A DNA stretch of 64,000 nt from Acinetobacter ihumii. GTDB taxonomy: Bacteria; Pseudomonadota; Gammaproteobacteria; Pseudomonadales; Moraxellaceae. Positions within the stretch are counted from its first letter, which is position 1. Each line of letters begins with the position of its first letter. Below are positions 17,103-26,435 of the stretch, one piece after another. The stretch spans positions 408,301-472,300 of the forward strand of contig NZ_LR130760.1 of the NCBI RefSeq assembly GCF_900625095.1, given 5' to 3'. A model generated the notes under the pieces. That model saw nothing but the letters and a program-made list of their open reading frames with translations, did no database searches and was not told the origin of the DNA. The translations under genes and the position numbers were made by a program.

Positions 17103-19769
17103 ATGATAGCCAACAAAACTGGGGATAAAATGAAGCCATCAATTGGCAGAAACATTCTAAAACTAAGTACACTTAGCCTGAGCATGATGTATTTGACAGC
17201 TTATGCTGCTGAGGAAAGTAACACTGCCGAAAAACCAATCAAAGTTGCTAAGGTAACAGTCACGGGTTCATCAATTAAAGGCATCGCAGCACAAAGTGCT
17301 TCTCCAATTACCATTATTAAAGGTGAAGATCTAGCTAGCCAAGGTGTTACAACTGTTGAAGAAGCACTCACCCGTGTCAGTGCTAACCAAGCAGGTTTTT
17401 CGACAGCTCAAAATGTTGGATCAAGTGCAACTGAAGGGGCTTCCGCTAACTTACGTGGTTTAGGTTCAGATAAAACACTGGTCTTATTAAATGGTCGTCG
17501 TTTAGCCAACAACGCTTTTTTAACGGGTTCAACGAATCTCAATATCATTCCAATGGCCATGATTGATCGGATTGAAATCCTACGTGATGGTGCTTCCGCA
17601 GTATATGGTGCAGATGCTATCGCCGGGGTCATCAACTTTATTACCAAGAAAAGCTATGAAGGCTTAAGCATTACAGGTGGTTTAAATCAGCCTGAAGAAA
17701 AAGGCGGAGATAAGCAAGATGTCTCTATTTTTGGTGGATACGGTAATCTGGATGAACAAGGATTTAATGTTTTTGGAGTGATCGATTATAGACATGCCAA
17801 TGATATTATGGCAAAAGACCGTAAAATCAGTCGTCGTGGTGGTTTAATACCAGAATTGGGAATTGATGCAAGTTCAGGGAATGCTTTTCCTGCCAATTAC
17901 TTTGATCCAACAACAAAAGTTAGCGGCAATCCAACTGGCAATGCCAATTGTAACAATACTCCCAATACTGTAGAGGATGGCGGTCTCTGTTATTTAAATA
18001 CACAAGCATTAATCGGTATTGTCCCTAAAACTGAAACCATATCAGCATTAGGTCGCGGTACTTTAAAACTCAATGATTCATTTAATGCGATTGCTGAATA
18101 TATCTATTCACGTAATGAAGTCACAACGTCTATTGCCCCCGATGTCTACAGCACACTAAGCACCCCTCAACTGACACTACCATCAACTAGCCCATATTAC
18201 CCAACGGATAGCGGACTCAGCGGTGACCCATTAGTCCTACGTTTACGTTCGCAGGCAGGTAATCGTATTTCAGAAACTATCAGTGAATCACATCGTATTT
18301 TTACAGGAATTGAAGGTGAGGCTTATGGTTGGGATATCAATACCGGTGTAACCTATGCGAAAAGTGAAGCCACAGATAGTTTTGCAGGAGGTTATCTTAA
18401 TCAGAGTAAAGTTCAATCTGCGTTGAATGATGGGTCATTGAATCCATTTGGTGCGAGTGCAGACTCTGGTATCTGGCAATCTTTTGAAACCAAAGGCGAC
18501 TCAAATAAAGCAACACTGGATGCAACGACAGTTGATATCACTGTCAGCCGACCAATTTATACATTACCTGCAGGCGATGTCGGATTAGCTATAGGCGCAA
18601 GTTTCAGTCAACAAGACTGGAAATCAAAAGTAAACGCTGACATTGTCAGTCAAGTTCCAGGCAGTGGCATAGATCCAACCAAACCAGAAAGTAAAGGTGA
18701 TCGAGATATTCGTGCAGCATTTACAGAGCTTCATGTGCCTATTACTAAAACACTTGAGGCACAACTTGCTGCTCGTTACGATGATTATAGTGACTTTGGT
18801 GATACTTTTAATCCAAAAGTTGCATTCCGTTGGGAACCAATCAAACAATTGATGTTTCGTACTTCGTATAGTACAGGCTTCCGGGCTCCAAGTCTTTATG
18901 ACATGAATTCACCTCAGAGCAGAACCTATACAGGTGCGCGCTATGACGATCCTGTTCTGTGTCCTAATGGTTTAGCCAACACGCCTAATCAATATAAATC
19001 TGAATGTAATACCCAGTTTTATCGTATGCAAGGTGGCTCTAAAGACTTACAACCAGAAGAATCAAAATCTTTGACTGCTGGTTTTGTATTTGAGCCTGTA
19101 AAAAATCTGGTTATGACTGTTGATTATTTCAATATCAAAATTGATGATTTAATTGATACCGTTAGCGATGCAATGATCTTTAAAGATCCTGTGAAATATG
19201 CTGATCGCTTTGTTCGAAAATCAGATGGAACCATTGATTATGTTAATACCACACTAGTCAACATGGGGGGAGTTAGAACTCAAGGTATTGATTTATCATT
19301 AAATTACCTTAGCCCAATGACATCAACTGGTCGTTTTGGCTTTGGAGTTGATGGCACTTATGTCATGAAATATAAAAAACAAGAGGAAAAAGATGGCGAA
19401 TGGGAAAGTAAGGTTGGTACATATGATGACCCTGCAATTCTACGCTGGAAACATATAGCCAATCTCAATTGGAGCTATCAAAACTGGAAAATGGTGTTTG
19501 AACAGGAATTCTACCGTGGTTATGAAGACCAAAATGCTATTGGCGATGACGAATATGATCACCATAAAGTCAGTGACTATGTACTTTACAATGTTTCAGG
19601 CACCTATAAAGGCTTTAAAAACTTAGAGCTGACTGGTGGTATTAAGAATTTATTCAATGCAGAGCCAGCAGCGTCAAATGTAATGGATAACTTTCAGTAT
19701 GGCTATGACCCTCGTTATAGCGACCCAACTGGACGTACTTATTTCCTCAGAGGCACATATAAATTCTAA
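17103..19769 (+). CDS. TonB-dependent outer-membrane receptor
   Basis: About 888 residues from the ATG at 17103. An equally plausible ATG at 17130 (MKPSIGRN) has GGGGA close upstream and gives a cleaner signal peptide ending at AYA; a TTG at 17052 opens the frame but is unlikely to be used. The mature N-terminus has a TonB-box-like VTVTGS, then a plug domain (SPITIIKGEDL, RGLGSDKTLVLLNGRRL, RIEILRDGASAVYGADAIAGVINFI), a long barrel with two Cys pairs in extracellular-type loops, and a C-terminal aromatic ending YFLRGTYKF. This subclass is common for oligomeric or peptide ligands rather than classical siderophores. Its ligand is inferred from the adjacent peptide importer and dedicated TonB. 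Confidence 0.92.
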   Translation: MIANKTGDKMKPSIGRNILKLSTLSLSMMYLTAYAAEESNTAEKPIKVAKVTVTGSSIKGIAAQSASPITIIKGEDLASQGVTTVEEALTRVSANQAGFSTAQNVGSSATEGASANLRGLGSDKTLVLLNGRRLANNAFLTGSTNLNIIPMAMIDRIEILRDGASAVYGADAIAGVINFITKKSYEGLSITGGLNQPEEKGGDKQDVSIFGGYGNLDEQGFNVFGVIDYRHANDIMAKDRKISRRGGLIPELGIDASSGNAFPANYFDPTTKVSGNPTGNANCNNTPNTVEDGGLCYLNTQALIGIVPKTETISALGRGTLKLNDSFNAIAEYIYSRNEVTTSIAPDVYSTLSTPQLTLPSTSPYYPTDSGLSGDPLVLRLRSQAGNRISETISESHRIFTGIEGEAYGWDINTGVTYAKSEATDSFAGGYLNQSKVQSALNDGSLNPFGASADSGIWQSFETKGDSNKATLDATTVDITVSRPIYTLPAGDVGLAIGASFSQQDWKSKVNADIVSQVPGSGIDPTKPESKGDRDIRAAFTELHVPITKTLEAQLAARYDDYSDFGDTFNPKVAFRWEPIKQLMFRTSYSTGFRAPSLYDMNSPQSRTYTGARYDDPVLCPNGLANTPNQYKSECNTQFYRMQGGSKDLQPEESKSLTAGFVFEPVKNLVMTVDYFNIKIDDLIDTVSDAMIFKDPVKYADRFVRKSDGTIDYVNTTLVNMGGVRTQGIDLSLNYLSPMTSTGRFGFGVDGTYVMKYKKQEEKDGEWESKVGTYDDPAILRWKHIANLNWSYQNWKMVFEQEFYRGYEDQNAIGDDEYDHHKVSDYVLYNVSGTYKGFKNLELTGGIKNLFNAEPAASNVMDNFQYGYDPRYSDPTGRTYFLRGTYKF

Positions 19770-19785
19770 TAGGTGTTTGTTTCGG

Positions 19786-19812
19786 TGCTTTGTATCGTTT
19801 GATACAAAGTGC
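19786..19812. other. Intergenic hairpin between receptor and tonB
   Basis: Perfect 9-bp stem ctttgtatc (19788-19796) / gatacaaag (19801-19809) with a GTTT loop. No T run follows, so it is not a standard terminator. It could stabilise the receptor mRNA or mark processing between receptor and tonB messages. Confidence 0.5.
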
Positions 19813-19927
19813 TTCCACCATAAAATGTATCACTTGATTTAAGCCAAATAAAACATATTGAAATGACCTTAAGTTTCAGCTTCATCATTTCACTATTTGT
19901 TATTTGTCTCAAATTTCAGGAGTAACA

Positions 19928-20632
19928 ATGGGCAATAATGTCACAGAATTAGAAAGTAATTCTGCTAAACGCCTGATTGGGATTGGGGCAGTTATTTTTC
20001 TGCATCTTGTTATTTTTTACGCACTTTTGAACGGTTTAAATCAAACAGTTGAAAAACCCGTAGAAAAACCTGTAGAACTACAGATTATTCAAGATAAGCC
20101 ACCAGAACCAGAAAAACCAAAGCCGATAGAGATTCCACCAGAGCCTCCCAAAGTGGTGAAAGAGGTGATGAAAACACCTGAGCCAGAAAAGCCAGTTGAA
20201 AAGGTCGAAAAAGTGCAAAAAACAGCACCTGTCGCTCCAAGTCAACCTACTAAAGCGACGACGCCCCCAACACCAACTATGGCAGCATCTCCGAGTCCAG
20301 TCGCTGCGCCTATGGCCACACCAGCGCCTGCACCTGCACCAAAACCAGTTGGTGCAACGCGTGGTGTATCAAACGGTGAAGCTGGCTGCAAGCAACCAGA
20401 CTATCCTCGTGATGCTTTACAAAATGAGGAGCAAGGTAGCGTGACCATTTCCGTATTAGTGGATACCAACGGCAAGGTCAAAGAAGCCAAAGTCAAAAAA
20501 TCGAGTGGCAGTAAAAGCCTAGACCGTGCTGCATCAAAAGCATTTAGCTTGTGCACATTTAAGCCAGCACTTAAAGATGGTGAAGCACAAGAATCATGGT
20601 ATGACATTCCTTATGAATTTGTTTTGGACTAA
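19928..20632 (+). CDS. tonB: TonB energy-transducing protein
   Basis: 234 residues starting at the ATG at 19928, which has AGGAG 7 nt upstream; an upstream in-frame TTG at 19904 is not needed. One N-terminal membrane anchor (about 16-37), a long periplasmic Pro/Glu/Lys-rich spacer (44-140, with many PEK, PEPEK and APAP units), and a C-terminal TonB domain (about 152-234) with PDYPRDALQNEEQGSVTISVLVDTNGKV and LDRAASKAF. It couples the inner-membrane ExbB/ExbD motor to outer-membrane receptors. Position between a receptor and exbB-exbD-exbD argues that it is dedicated to this receptor. Confidence 0.95.
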   Translation: MGNNVTELESNSAKRLIGIGAVIFLHLVIFYALLNGLNQTVEKPVEKPVELQIIQDKPPEPEKPKPIEIPPEPPKVVKEVMKTPEPEKPVEKVEKVQKTAPVAPSQPTKATTPPTPTMAASPSPVAAPMATPAPAPAPKPVGATRGVSNGEAGCKQPDYPRDALQNEEQGSVTISVLVDTNGKVKEAKVKKSSGSKSLDRAASKAFSLCTFKPALKDGEAQESWYDIPYEFVLD

Positions 20633-20661
20633 TGAATTAAATAAAAATTTGGAGATTATGA

Positions 20662-21528
20662 ATGAATAAAGTTATGAAACCCTTCAAAACTGTTGCATCA
20701 GCAAGCCTTTTAATTGCAAGCACGCTGTTACCCTTTAGTAATGTCTATGCCGAAGAAAGTACAGCACCAGTAGCAGCTACGACAACCACAACTGCTGGAG
20801 AACATACGCCACCTCCGTTACCTGCAACTTCTGAAAAAGTTCATAACCCCTACGGTTTAGAGGCACTATGGCGCGAGGGCGATATAGTTGCTAAATCAAC
20901 CCTATTTATTTTAGTCCTGATGTCAATCGGAACGTGGTACATCATGATAACCAAGTTTTTCCAGCAATCTAAAATCAAACGTGATGGTAAACGAGCGGAA
21001 CATGATTTTTGGGACAGCGTAAGTATTGAAGCAGCACCTAAAAATTTAGAAGAAGGTAGTGTATTTCGCTTTATTTCTGAAAAAGGCGTTAATTCAACCA
21101 AAAATCACGATGGTACATTACTAGAACGTATCGACTTTAATACTTGGGTGACGATTTCAATTCAACGTGCCATTGATAAAGTGCAAGGTCACTTAAGTGG
21201 CGGTTTAGCCTTCTTGGCGACAGTCGGCTCTACTGCACCGTTTGTCGGGCTATTCGGTACAGTATGGGGGATCTATCATGCACTGACTGCAATCGGAATT
21301 TCGGGACAAGCATCAATTGATAAGGTAGCAGGTCCAGTAGGTGAAGCTTTGATTATGACTGCAATTGGTCTCGCTGTCGCTGTACCCGCCGTCCTTGGTT
21401 ACAATTGGCTCACTCGGCGTAATAAAGCTGTTATGGATAGTGTTCGTAGCTTTAGTTCTGATTTGCATACGGTGTTGTTGAGTGGTGATATTCAATCTAC
21501 GCCACAAAATAAAAGCAAAATAAAATAA
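20662..21528 (+). CDS. exbB: ExbB, MotA/TolQ/ExbB proton channel family
   Basis: 288 residues. It begins with a cleavable signal sequence ending near NVYA|EES (residue 30), a Thr/Pro-rich periplasmic segment to about residue 70, then the first membrane helix (76-96) and the MotA/TolQ/ExbB domain, including GGLAFLATVGSTAPFVGLFGTVWGIYHAL and VGEALIMTAIGLAVAVPAVLGYNW. The long N-terminal extension is like Pseudomonas-type ExbB rather than E. coli ExbB. It forms the proton-driven motor with ExbD. GGAG lies upstream, and it follows tonB by 29 bp. Confidence 0.95.
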   Translation: MNKVMKPFKTVASASLLIASTLLPFSNVYAEESTAPVAATTTTTAGEHTPPPLPATSEKVHNPYGLEALWREGDIVAKSTLFILVLMSIGTWYIMITKFFQQSKIKRDGKRAEHDFWDSVSIEAAPKNLEEGSVFRFISEKGVNSTKNHDGTLLERIDFNTWVTISIQRAIDKVQGHLSGGLAFLATVGSTAPFVGLFGTVWGIYHALTAIGISGQASIDKVAGPVGEALIMTAIGLAVAVPAVLGYNWLTRRNKAVMDSVRSFSSDLHTVLLSGDIQSTPQNKSKIK

Positions 21529-21542
21529 GTGGGGGCTCAACC

Positions 21543-21974
21543 ATGGGCATGATGGTTAATTCAAATGACGATGAAGATGAAGTAATTGGCACCATTAATA
21601 CAACCCCACTGGTTGATATTATGCTAGTTTTGCTGATTATCTTTCTCATCACTGTTCCTGTTGCAGTACATACTGTTCCTGTTCAGTTGCCTGAGGAGAA
21701 AAATACACCTTATGCCAATACACCTGAAAATATTCAGTTGGCTGTCAATAAAAATGGTGATGTATTCTGGAATGAAAAATATGTTGCCAATAAAGAGACA
21801 TTAGTCAATAAACTTCAAATTGAAGCAAAAAAACGCCCACAGCCTGAGGTCCATATTCGTGGTGATCAATTGACCCACTACGATGCAATTGATGAAGTCA
21901 TTAGTGCAAGCAAACAAGCAGGGATTGGCAAAATTGCTTTAGTTACCACACCGCCTGCTTCACCACAGTCATAA
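21543..21974 (+). CDS. exbD: ExbD, first copy
   Basis: 143 residues. A short cytosolic N-terminus leads to one membrane helix carrying the conserved proton-carrying Asp in TPLVDIMLVLLIIFLIT, followed by a periplasmic domain with VQLPEEKN, VHIRGDQLTHYDAI and IGKIALVTTP. It is the stator/rotor partner of ExbB. It lies 14 bp after exbB and 13 bp before a second exbD, so both are made together. Confidence 0.95.
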   Translation: MGMMVNSNDDEDEVIGTINTTPLVDIMLVLLIIFLITVPVAVHTVPVQLPEEKNTPYANTPENIQLAVNKNGDVFWNEKYVANKETLVNKLQIEAKKRPQPEVHIRGDQLTHYDAIDEVISASKQAGIGKIALVTTPPASPQS

Positions 21975-21987
21975 GAGGGTATTTGCT

Positions 21988-22404
21988 ATGGGGATGAATG
22001 TCAGTCCAAATAACGATGATGATGTGATGCTAGATGTCAACATGACACCCTTAATTGATGTCATGTTGGTATTGTTAATTATGTTTATTATCACGATTCC
22101 AAAACCAAACAATGCCATTAATATTAATTTGCCAAATGGTACACCTCCACCACAAACAGTCGATAAACCACCTGAAGTGATTAATTTAAGCATAGATAAA
22201 GAAGGACATTTATTTTGGAATGATCAACCTATCGCAGATCGACAAGCATTAAAAATCTTGTTTGATCAAGTTGCAAAAAAAACTGATCAAGATGAGATTA
22301 AATTTAAACCTGACGCAAAGGCAGAATACAAACACATTGCAATGGTGATGGCTCTTGCTCAACAAAGTGATGTGAAGAAAATTGGAATCGTCAGCAGTAA
22401 TTAA
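21988..22404 (+). CDS. exbD: ExbD, second copy
   Basis: 138 residues, same layout as the preceding gene: NMTPLIDVMLVLLIMFIITIP with the essential Asp, then the periplasmic part (INLPNGTPPPQ, LFWNDQPIADRQAL, KHIAMVMALAQQSDVKKIGIVS). The two ExbD proteins are related but well diverged, so this is not a recent duplication. ExbD works as a dimer inside an ExbB pentamer, so a heterodimer is possible. It is the last gene of the operon and is followed by a strong terminator. Confidence 0.95.
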   Translation: MGMNVSPNNDDDVMLDVNMTPLIDVMLVLLIMFIITIPKPNNAININLPNGTPPPQTVDKPPEVINLSIDKEGHLFWNDQPIADRQALKILFDQVAKKTDQDEIKFKPDAKAEYKHIAMVMALAQQSDVKKIGIVSSN

Positions 22405-22439
22405 AAAAAGAAGAATGTAAATCCAAGTTTGATTCCTCA

Positions 22440-22472
22440 GCTAACAAATTCATTTGTTTGTTAGCTTTTTTT
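22440..22472 (+). terminator. Intrinsic terminator of the TonB/Exb operon
   Basis: Stem gctaacaaa / tttgttagc followed by seven T on the plus strand, directly after the second exbD and before the convergent bioD. Confidence 0.88.
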
Positions 22473-22478
22473 ATTCAT

Positions 22479-23120
22479 TTACAAAACAGGTAATTCAATC
22501 CACTTCGCTTCTGGAAAATTGTGTTTTAAATAATGTTTTAAATATTGAGCGGTATCTTTTGAAATAATTTCATCCTGAGATTCATCATTTAAATTATAAG
22601 CCAAAGCAAATAAAGATAAGCCACGTTGTTTTAAAGCTTCCAGACTCAGCAAAGTATGGTTAATACTGCCCAAACGCCCAGAACTGACTAAAATCACAGG
22701 GAACTGTTTTTGAGCAATATAATCGATAGTCAGCAGTTCCGTGGTTAAGGGAACCATTAGCCCACCTGCCCCTTCTAATAACACCACATCAAAGCGTTGT
22801 TGTAGGGTTTGAGTCGCCTGTTCAATTTTATCAAAATCAATTTCTCGGCCATCTAACTGTGTCGCTAAATGTGGCGATGCAGGATAACTAAAAATCTCAG
22901 GCATAGTGAGCTTTTCATGATCTTCTGCCAACCAGCCTGTTCCCATAATGTCACGATGTTTTTGAATATCTTCAGACACATCTACATTTCCAGTCTGAAT
23001 CAATTTTTGGGTAATAGTCGATAACCCTTGAGCGTTCCAGAGTTTTGCCAAATAGCCTGTCGCATAGGTTTTACCAATTCCTGTATCAATTCCACTGACA
23101 AAATAAACTGAGGCACTCAT
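22479..23120 (-). CDS. bioD: Dethiobiotin synthetase BioD
   Basis: ATP-dependent carboxylation of 7,8-diaminopelargonate to dethiobiotin. Start chosen at the ATG at 23120 ([10 protein letters not shown]), which has GGAG 6 nt upstream and overlaps the bioC stop by 4 bp; the frame is open back to 23141 through a TTG. 213 residues with P-loop GIDTGIGKT (10-18) and the [14 protein letters not shown] motif. It is the last gene of the bioA-F-C-D run. Confidence 0.94.
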   Translation of the reverse strand: MSASVYFVSGIDTGIGKTYATGYLAKLWNAQGLSTITQKLIQTGNVDVSEDIQKHRDIMGTGWLAEDHEKLTMPEIFSYPASPHLATQLDGREIDFDKIEQATQTLQQRFDVVLLEGAGGLMVPLTTELLTIDYIAQKQFPVILVSSGRLGSINHTLLSLEALKQRGLSLFALAYNLNDESQDEIISKDTAQYLKHYLKHNFPEAKWIELPVL

Positions 23121-23875
23121 GATTTTCTCCGCGCGATACAATAGATAGGATGGTAGCTTAAGCGATAACGATTATTTTCTAGTTTAAATTGCTGATAAGC
23201 TTCATAAAACTCAGTTAATGATTGTTTTGTCCAGCGTTGTTGCTGTTCCGATGCCCCAGTGACCCCTGTCGCTTTTAAATGTTTTAACACCGCTTTGGGT
23301 GTTTCAAATTGCATAGATAAATTTTGCTGACTTAATTCAACAATCTCAAAATTTAGCAGCTCAAGCTGTTGCCGCCAGTCATCTGTCGACCAATAGTGCA
23401 AACCCTGCCCCGTAAGTTGTTTAATCTCGATAAAATTATCAGGTCCAAAGGTCGAAAAACATAACCATCCTTGTGTATTTAACGCCTTATGGCAACGCGC
23501 CAGTAGTAGAGGTAAATCATTGATCCACTGCACAGCCGAACTGGACACGATAGCATTTAAGTTTTTTGGCAAAGCGAGTTCTTCGATATCACCAATCATC
23601 CAGTGAACTGGTAAATTTCCCTGAAAATGCTGCTGTACTTCTGCATACAGATCATTGAGATACCATTGTTCGATTTGAAAATTTTTAGCCAATTGATAGG
23701 TTAAATTTCCAGAGCCACAACCAATTTCTAAAACATGTGCTAAATCTTCAGGACAATTATCTTGCATCAATTGGCACAAATGCTGACCGATTTGTTTTTG
23801 TATAACCGCTTGTTCGGTATAACTTTGTGTTGCTTTCGCAAAACGCTGAGCGATTAGGGATTTATTTAGATTCAC
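23117..23875 (-). CDS. bioC: Malonyl-ACP O-methyltransferase BioC
   Basis: Methylates malonyl-ACP to start pimelate assembly on the fatty acid pathway. 252 residues with the SAM-binding motif [10 protein letters not shown] (48-57), [21 protein letters not shown] and the BioC hallmark [12 protein letters not shown]. The start is GTG at 23873-23875, overlapping the bioF stop by 4 bp (GTGA), which indicates translational coupling. BioH, its partner that ends the cycle, is encoded upstream in the same direction. Confidence 0.94.
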   Translation of the reverse strand: MNLNKSLIAQRFAKATQSYTEQAVIQKQIGQHLCQLMQDNCPEDLAHVLEIGCGSGNLTYQLAKNFQIEQWYLNDLYAEVQQHFQGNLPVHWMIGDIEELALPKNLNAIVSSSAVQWINDLPLLLARCHKALNTQGWLCFSTFGPDNFIEIKQLTGQGLHYWSTDDWRQQLELLNFEIVELSQQNLSMQFETPKAVLKHLKATGVTGASEQQQRWTKQSLTEFYEAYQQFKLENNRYRLSYHPIYCIARRKS

Positions 23876-25029
23876 AAACAGGCTACCAGTCGTTGCAGAT
23901 CATCAGGTTGAATCAGAGATGTTAATGAAATTCTGAGACGCGCGCTATGCTGTGGCACAGTTGGAGGACGAACAGGCATTGCATAAAAACCATGCTGCTG
24001 TACACTTTTCGATTTTTCTACCGCATCTTGGCTTGCCCCAATGATGATCGGCACAATCTGACTAGTCGATGGGCTATGATAACCTTTTGCCACAATCGCC
24101 GTTTGTAAATCCTGACTGAGTTTATGCAAATGTAAGCGTTCAGCTTTGGCTGCCATGACTTTTTTAAAGATAAAATCAGACCAAGCCATATTGATCGGGG
24201 GCAACGCTGTACTAAAAATTAATGGACGCATCGTATTAATTAAATAATTTCGAATGATAGGATCACAGATTAAATATCCTCCCACTGAAGCACAGGCTTT
24301 TCCAAAGGTTCCGACCAATAAATCAATATCAGCAATGACATTATATTGTTCAGCACAGCCTAAGCCTTGTTCACCACGAACCCCAATCGCATGAGCTTCG
24401 TCGACATAAAGCATCACTTTATCAAAACGGTGCTTAATTTGAACCAAGGCGGTCAGATCCGTTTCATCACCATCCATACTAAAAATACTTTCAGTGACCA
24501 CAATAATGCGTTCAATATTCACATCATCATGATATTTTTCAAGTAATTGAGCAAGGTGCTGTAAATCATTATGTCGATAACGTACATACTTGGCAGTGGA
24601 TAAACGAACGCCGTCAATCATGCTGGCATGTATCAGTTTATCAGCTAAAATCAGGGTTTGACTATCAGTTAAAGCAGGCAAAATTCCGATATTCATATGG
24701 TAGCCACTATTGAATAACAACGCAGCACGACCTAAAAATGCTTGACTTAAACTTGCTTCAAACTGTTCATATTCGGCAAAGTTACCCGTCAGCAAGCGTG
24801 AAGAAGATGAACTGAAATAGCGACGTTGCATCGGCTGCTGATCAAAAAACTCTTCGCGTAGCTGAGCGTTGGCAGCCAAGCCCAAATAATCATTGGAAGA
24901 AAGATTCAGCATTTTTCTTCCCGCAATCTCAATGTAGGCACCTTGTTGCTGATTGGCAGTAAACTGGCGCAAATTTCCCGTCTGTTTGAGTTGCTCAAGC
25001 TGCTGTTGATAATGATCAAGCAATGCCAT
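23872..25029 (-). CDS. bioF: 8-amino-7-oxononanoate synthase BioF
   Basis: PLP enzyme condensing pimeloyl-ACP with L-alanine. Start chosen at the ATG at 25029 ([14 protein letters not shown]), which has GAGGT 5 nt upstream; the open frame extends further upstream only within bioA. 385 residues. Visible motifs are [15 protein letters not shown]-like [18 protein letters not shown] (210-216) and the PLP lysine Lys244 in [12 protein letters not shown]. It overlaps the 3' end of bioA by 14 bp. Confidence 0.95.
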   Translation of the reverse strand: MALLDHYQQQLEQLKQTGNLRQFTANQQQGAYIEIAGRKMLNLSSNDYLGLAANAQLREEFFDQQPMQRRYFSSSSSRLLTGNFAEYEQFEASLSQAFLGRAALLFNSGYHMNIGILPALTDSQTLILADKLIHASMIDGVRLSTAKYVRYRHNDLQHLAQLLEKYHDDVNIERIIVVTESIFSMDGDETDLTALVQIKHRFDKVMLYVDEAHAIGVRGEQGLGCAEQYNVIADIDLLVGTFGKACASVGGYLICDPIIRNYLINTMRPLIFSTALPPINMAWSDFIFKKVMAAKAERLHLHKLSQDLQTAIVAKGYHSPSTSQIVPIIIGASQDAVEKSKSVQQHGFYAMPVRPPTVPQHSARLRISLTSLIQPDDLQRLVACL

Positions 25030-26338
25030 GTTGCACCTCAGCTTGCATGTGTTGCACGACCTCAATGAGTTGCTCAAGCAAAAAATCCAGTTCAGCTTGG
25101 GAAATAATATACGGCGGCATGACATACACCAATTTGCCAAACGGACGCACCCAGATCCCTCGCTCGACAAAGTGTTGTTGCAAGGTTTTCATGTCGACAT
25201 TGAACTTAAGTTCGACCACACCAATTGCGCCCAAGATGCGCACATCTGCCACATATTCCAGTGCAGACAAGACTTGGAGTTGTTTTAACTGCTCAGAAAT
25301 TCGTTGAATATTGGCTTGCCAATCCTGTTCCAATAACAACTGGGTACTTCTCAAAGCAACCGCACAAGCCAACGGATTGGCCATAAAAGTTGGGCCATGC
25401 ATAAACACACCCGCCTCTCCTCGACTAATGCTTTCCGCAACATCTTTAGTGGTGAGCGTGGCTGATAGTGTCATATAACCACCTGTTAACCCTTTGCCGA
25501 TACACATAATATCGGGTTCAACCTGTGCATGTTCCCAAGCAAATAACTTTCCAGTACGACCAAAACCGGTGGCAATTTCATCAAAAATTAGGAGTAACTG
25601 GTATTTGTCACATAGCGCACGTAATTGCTTTAAATATTCAGGATGATAAAAGCGCATACCACCCGCGCCCTGTACGATGGGCTCGATAATAAAAGCAGCC
25701 AACTCATGATGATGCTGTTTTAAGATTTGCTCCACTTCATCCAGTTCATGCGGATTCCATTCGCCATCAAAACAGCTTTGAGGTGCGGAAACAAATATCC
25801 TTCGCGCTAAACTATCACCAAAAATCTGATGCATCCCTGTCACAGGATCGCAGACGGACATCGCATTCCAAGTATCGCCATGATAACCCGAACGTGTGGT
25901 GATAAAATTAGTCTTTTGCTTCAAGCCTTGCGCTGATTCCGCTTGTGAAGACCCTGCTTGTGAAGACCAATACTGAATCGCCATTTTGAGTGCCACTTCT
26001 ACCGCAACTGATCCCGAATCGGCATAAAAGATTTTATCCAGACTCGGCGGTGTAATTTGAAGTAATAATTTTCCCAGTTCAATCGCAGGTTCGTGAGTGA
26101 AGCCCCCAAACATGATATGTGCCATGTTGTCGAGTTGGCGCGTGACTGCTAAATCCAGTTCAGGATGATGATAACCATGAATCGCACACCACCACGACGA
26201 CATACCATCGATTAACTGACGACCATCCTCAAGCTCAATAATTGCACCGTAAGCACGTTTCACTTTAAAGGTCGGCAATGGATGAAGCATCGAAGTATAA
26301 GGATGCCAGATATGCTCCAAATCAAACTGATCACTCAT
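25016..26338 (-). CDS. bioA: Adenosylmethionine-8-amino-7-oxononanoate aminotransferase BioA
   Basis: Class III aminotransferase that uses SAM as amino donor. Start chosen at the ATG at 26338 ([17 protein letters not shown]), which has GGAG 7 nt upstream and matches the E. coli BioA N-terminus. An in-frame ATG at 26389 would add 17 residues. 440 residues with [46 protein letters not shown] and the PLP lysine Lys282 in [12 protein letters not shown] short in-frame tandem repeat at 25941-25968 adds a small [10 protein letters not shown] insert on a surface-type region. Confidence 0.95.
   Translation of the reverse strand: MSDQFDLEHIWHPYTSMLHPLPTFKVKRAYGAIIELEDGRQLIDGMSSWWCAIHGYHHPELDLAVTRQLDNMAHIMFGGFTHEPAIELGKLLLQITPPSLDKIFYADSGSVAVEVALKMAIQYWSSQAGSSQAESAQGLKQKTNFITTRSGYHGDTWNAMSVCDPVTGMHQIFGDSLARRIFVSAPQSCFDGEWNPHELDEVEQILKQHHHELAAFIIEPIVQGAGGMRFYHPEYLKQLRALCDKYQLLLIFDEIATGFGRTGKLFAWEHAQVEPDIMCIGKGLTGGYMTLSATLTTKDVAESISRGEAGVFMHGPTFMANPLACAVALRSTQLLLEQDWQANIQRISEQLKQLQVLSALEYVADVRILGAIGVVELKFNVDMKTLQQHFVERGIWVRPFGKLVYVMPPYIISQAELDFLLEQLIEVVQHMQAEVQHGIA
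25941..25968. repeat. 15-bp in-frame tandem repeat inside bioA
   Basis: The unit gcttgtgaagaccct is followed at once by a second copy lacking its last two bases. It encodes SSQAG then SSQAE on the minus strand. The repeat period is a multiple of three, so unit gain or loss would keep the frame. Confidence 0.8.
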
Positions 26339-26377
26339 CCAATTACTCCATAGTCTCGGCTTTTCAACATCGTGTGA

Positions 26378-26390
26378 CATGTTAAACATG
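26378..26390. promoter_or_regulatory. Perfect 13-bp palindrome upstream of bioA
   Basis: CATGTT-A-AACATG is a perfect inverted repeat in the 97-bp space between bioH and the preferred bioA start, 40-52 bp upstream of that start. The position suits an operator for the bioA-F-C-D genes. It is not a good match to the long two-part E. coli BirA operator. The role is inferred from position only. Confidence 0.35.
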
Positions 26391-26435
26391 CATGCATTGA
26401 AAATAAATTGCGATAAACACCATTCCGTTTAAAGC

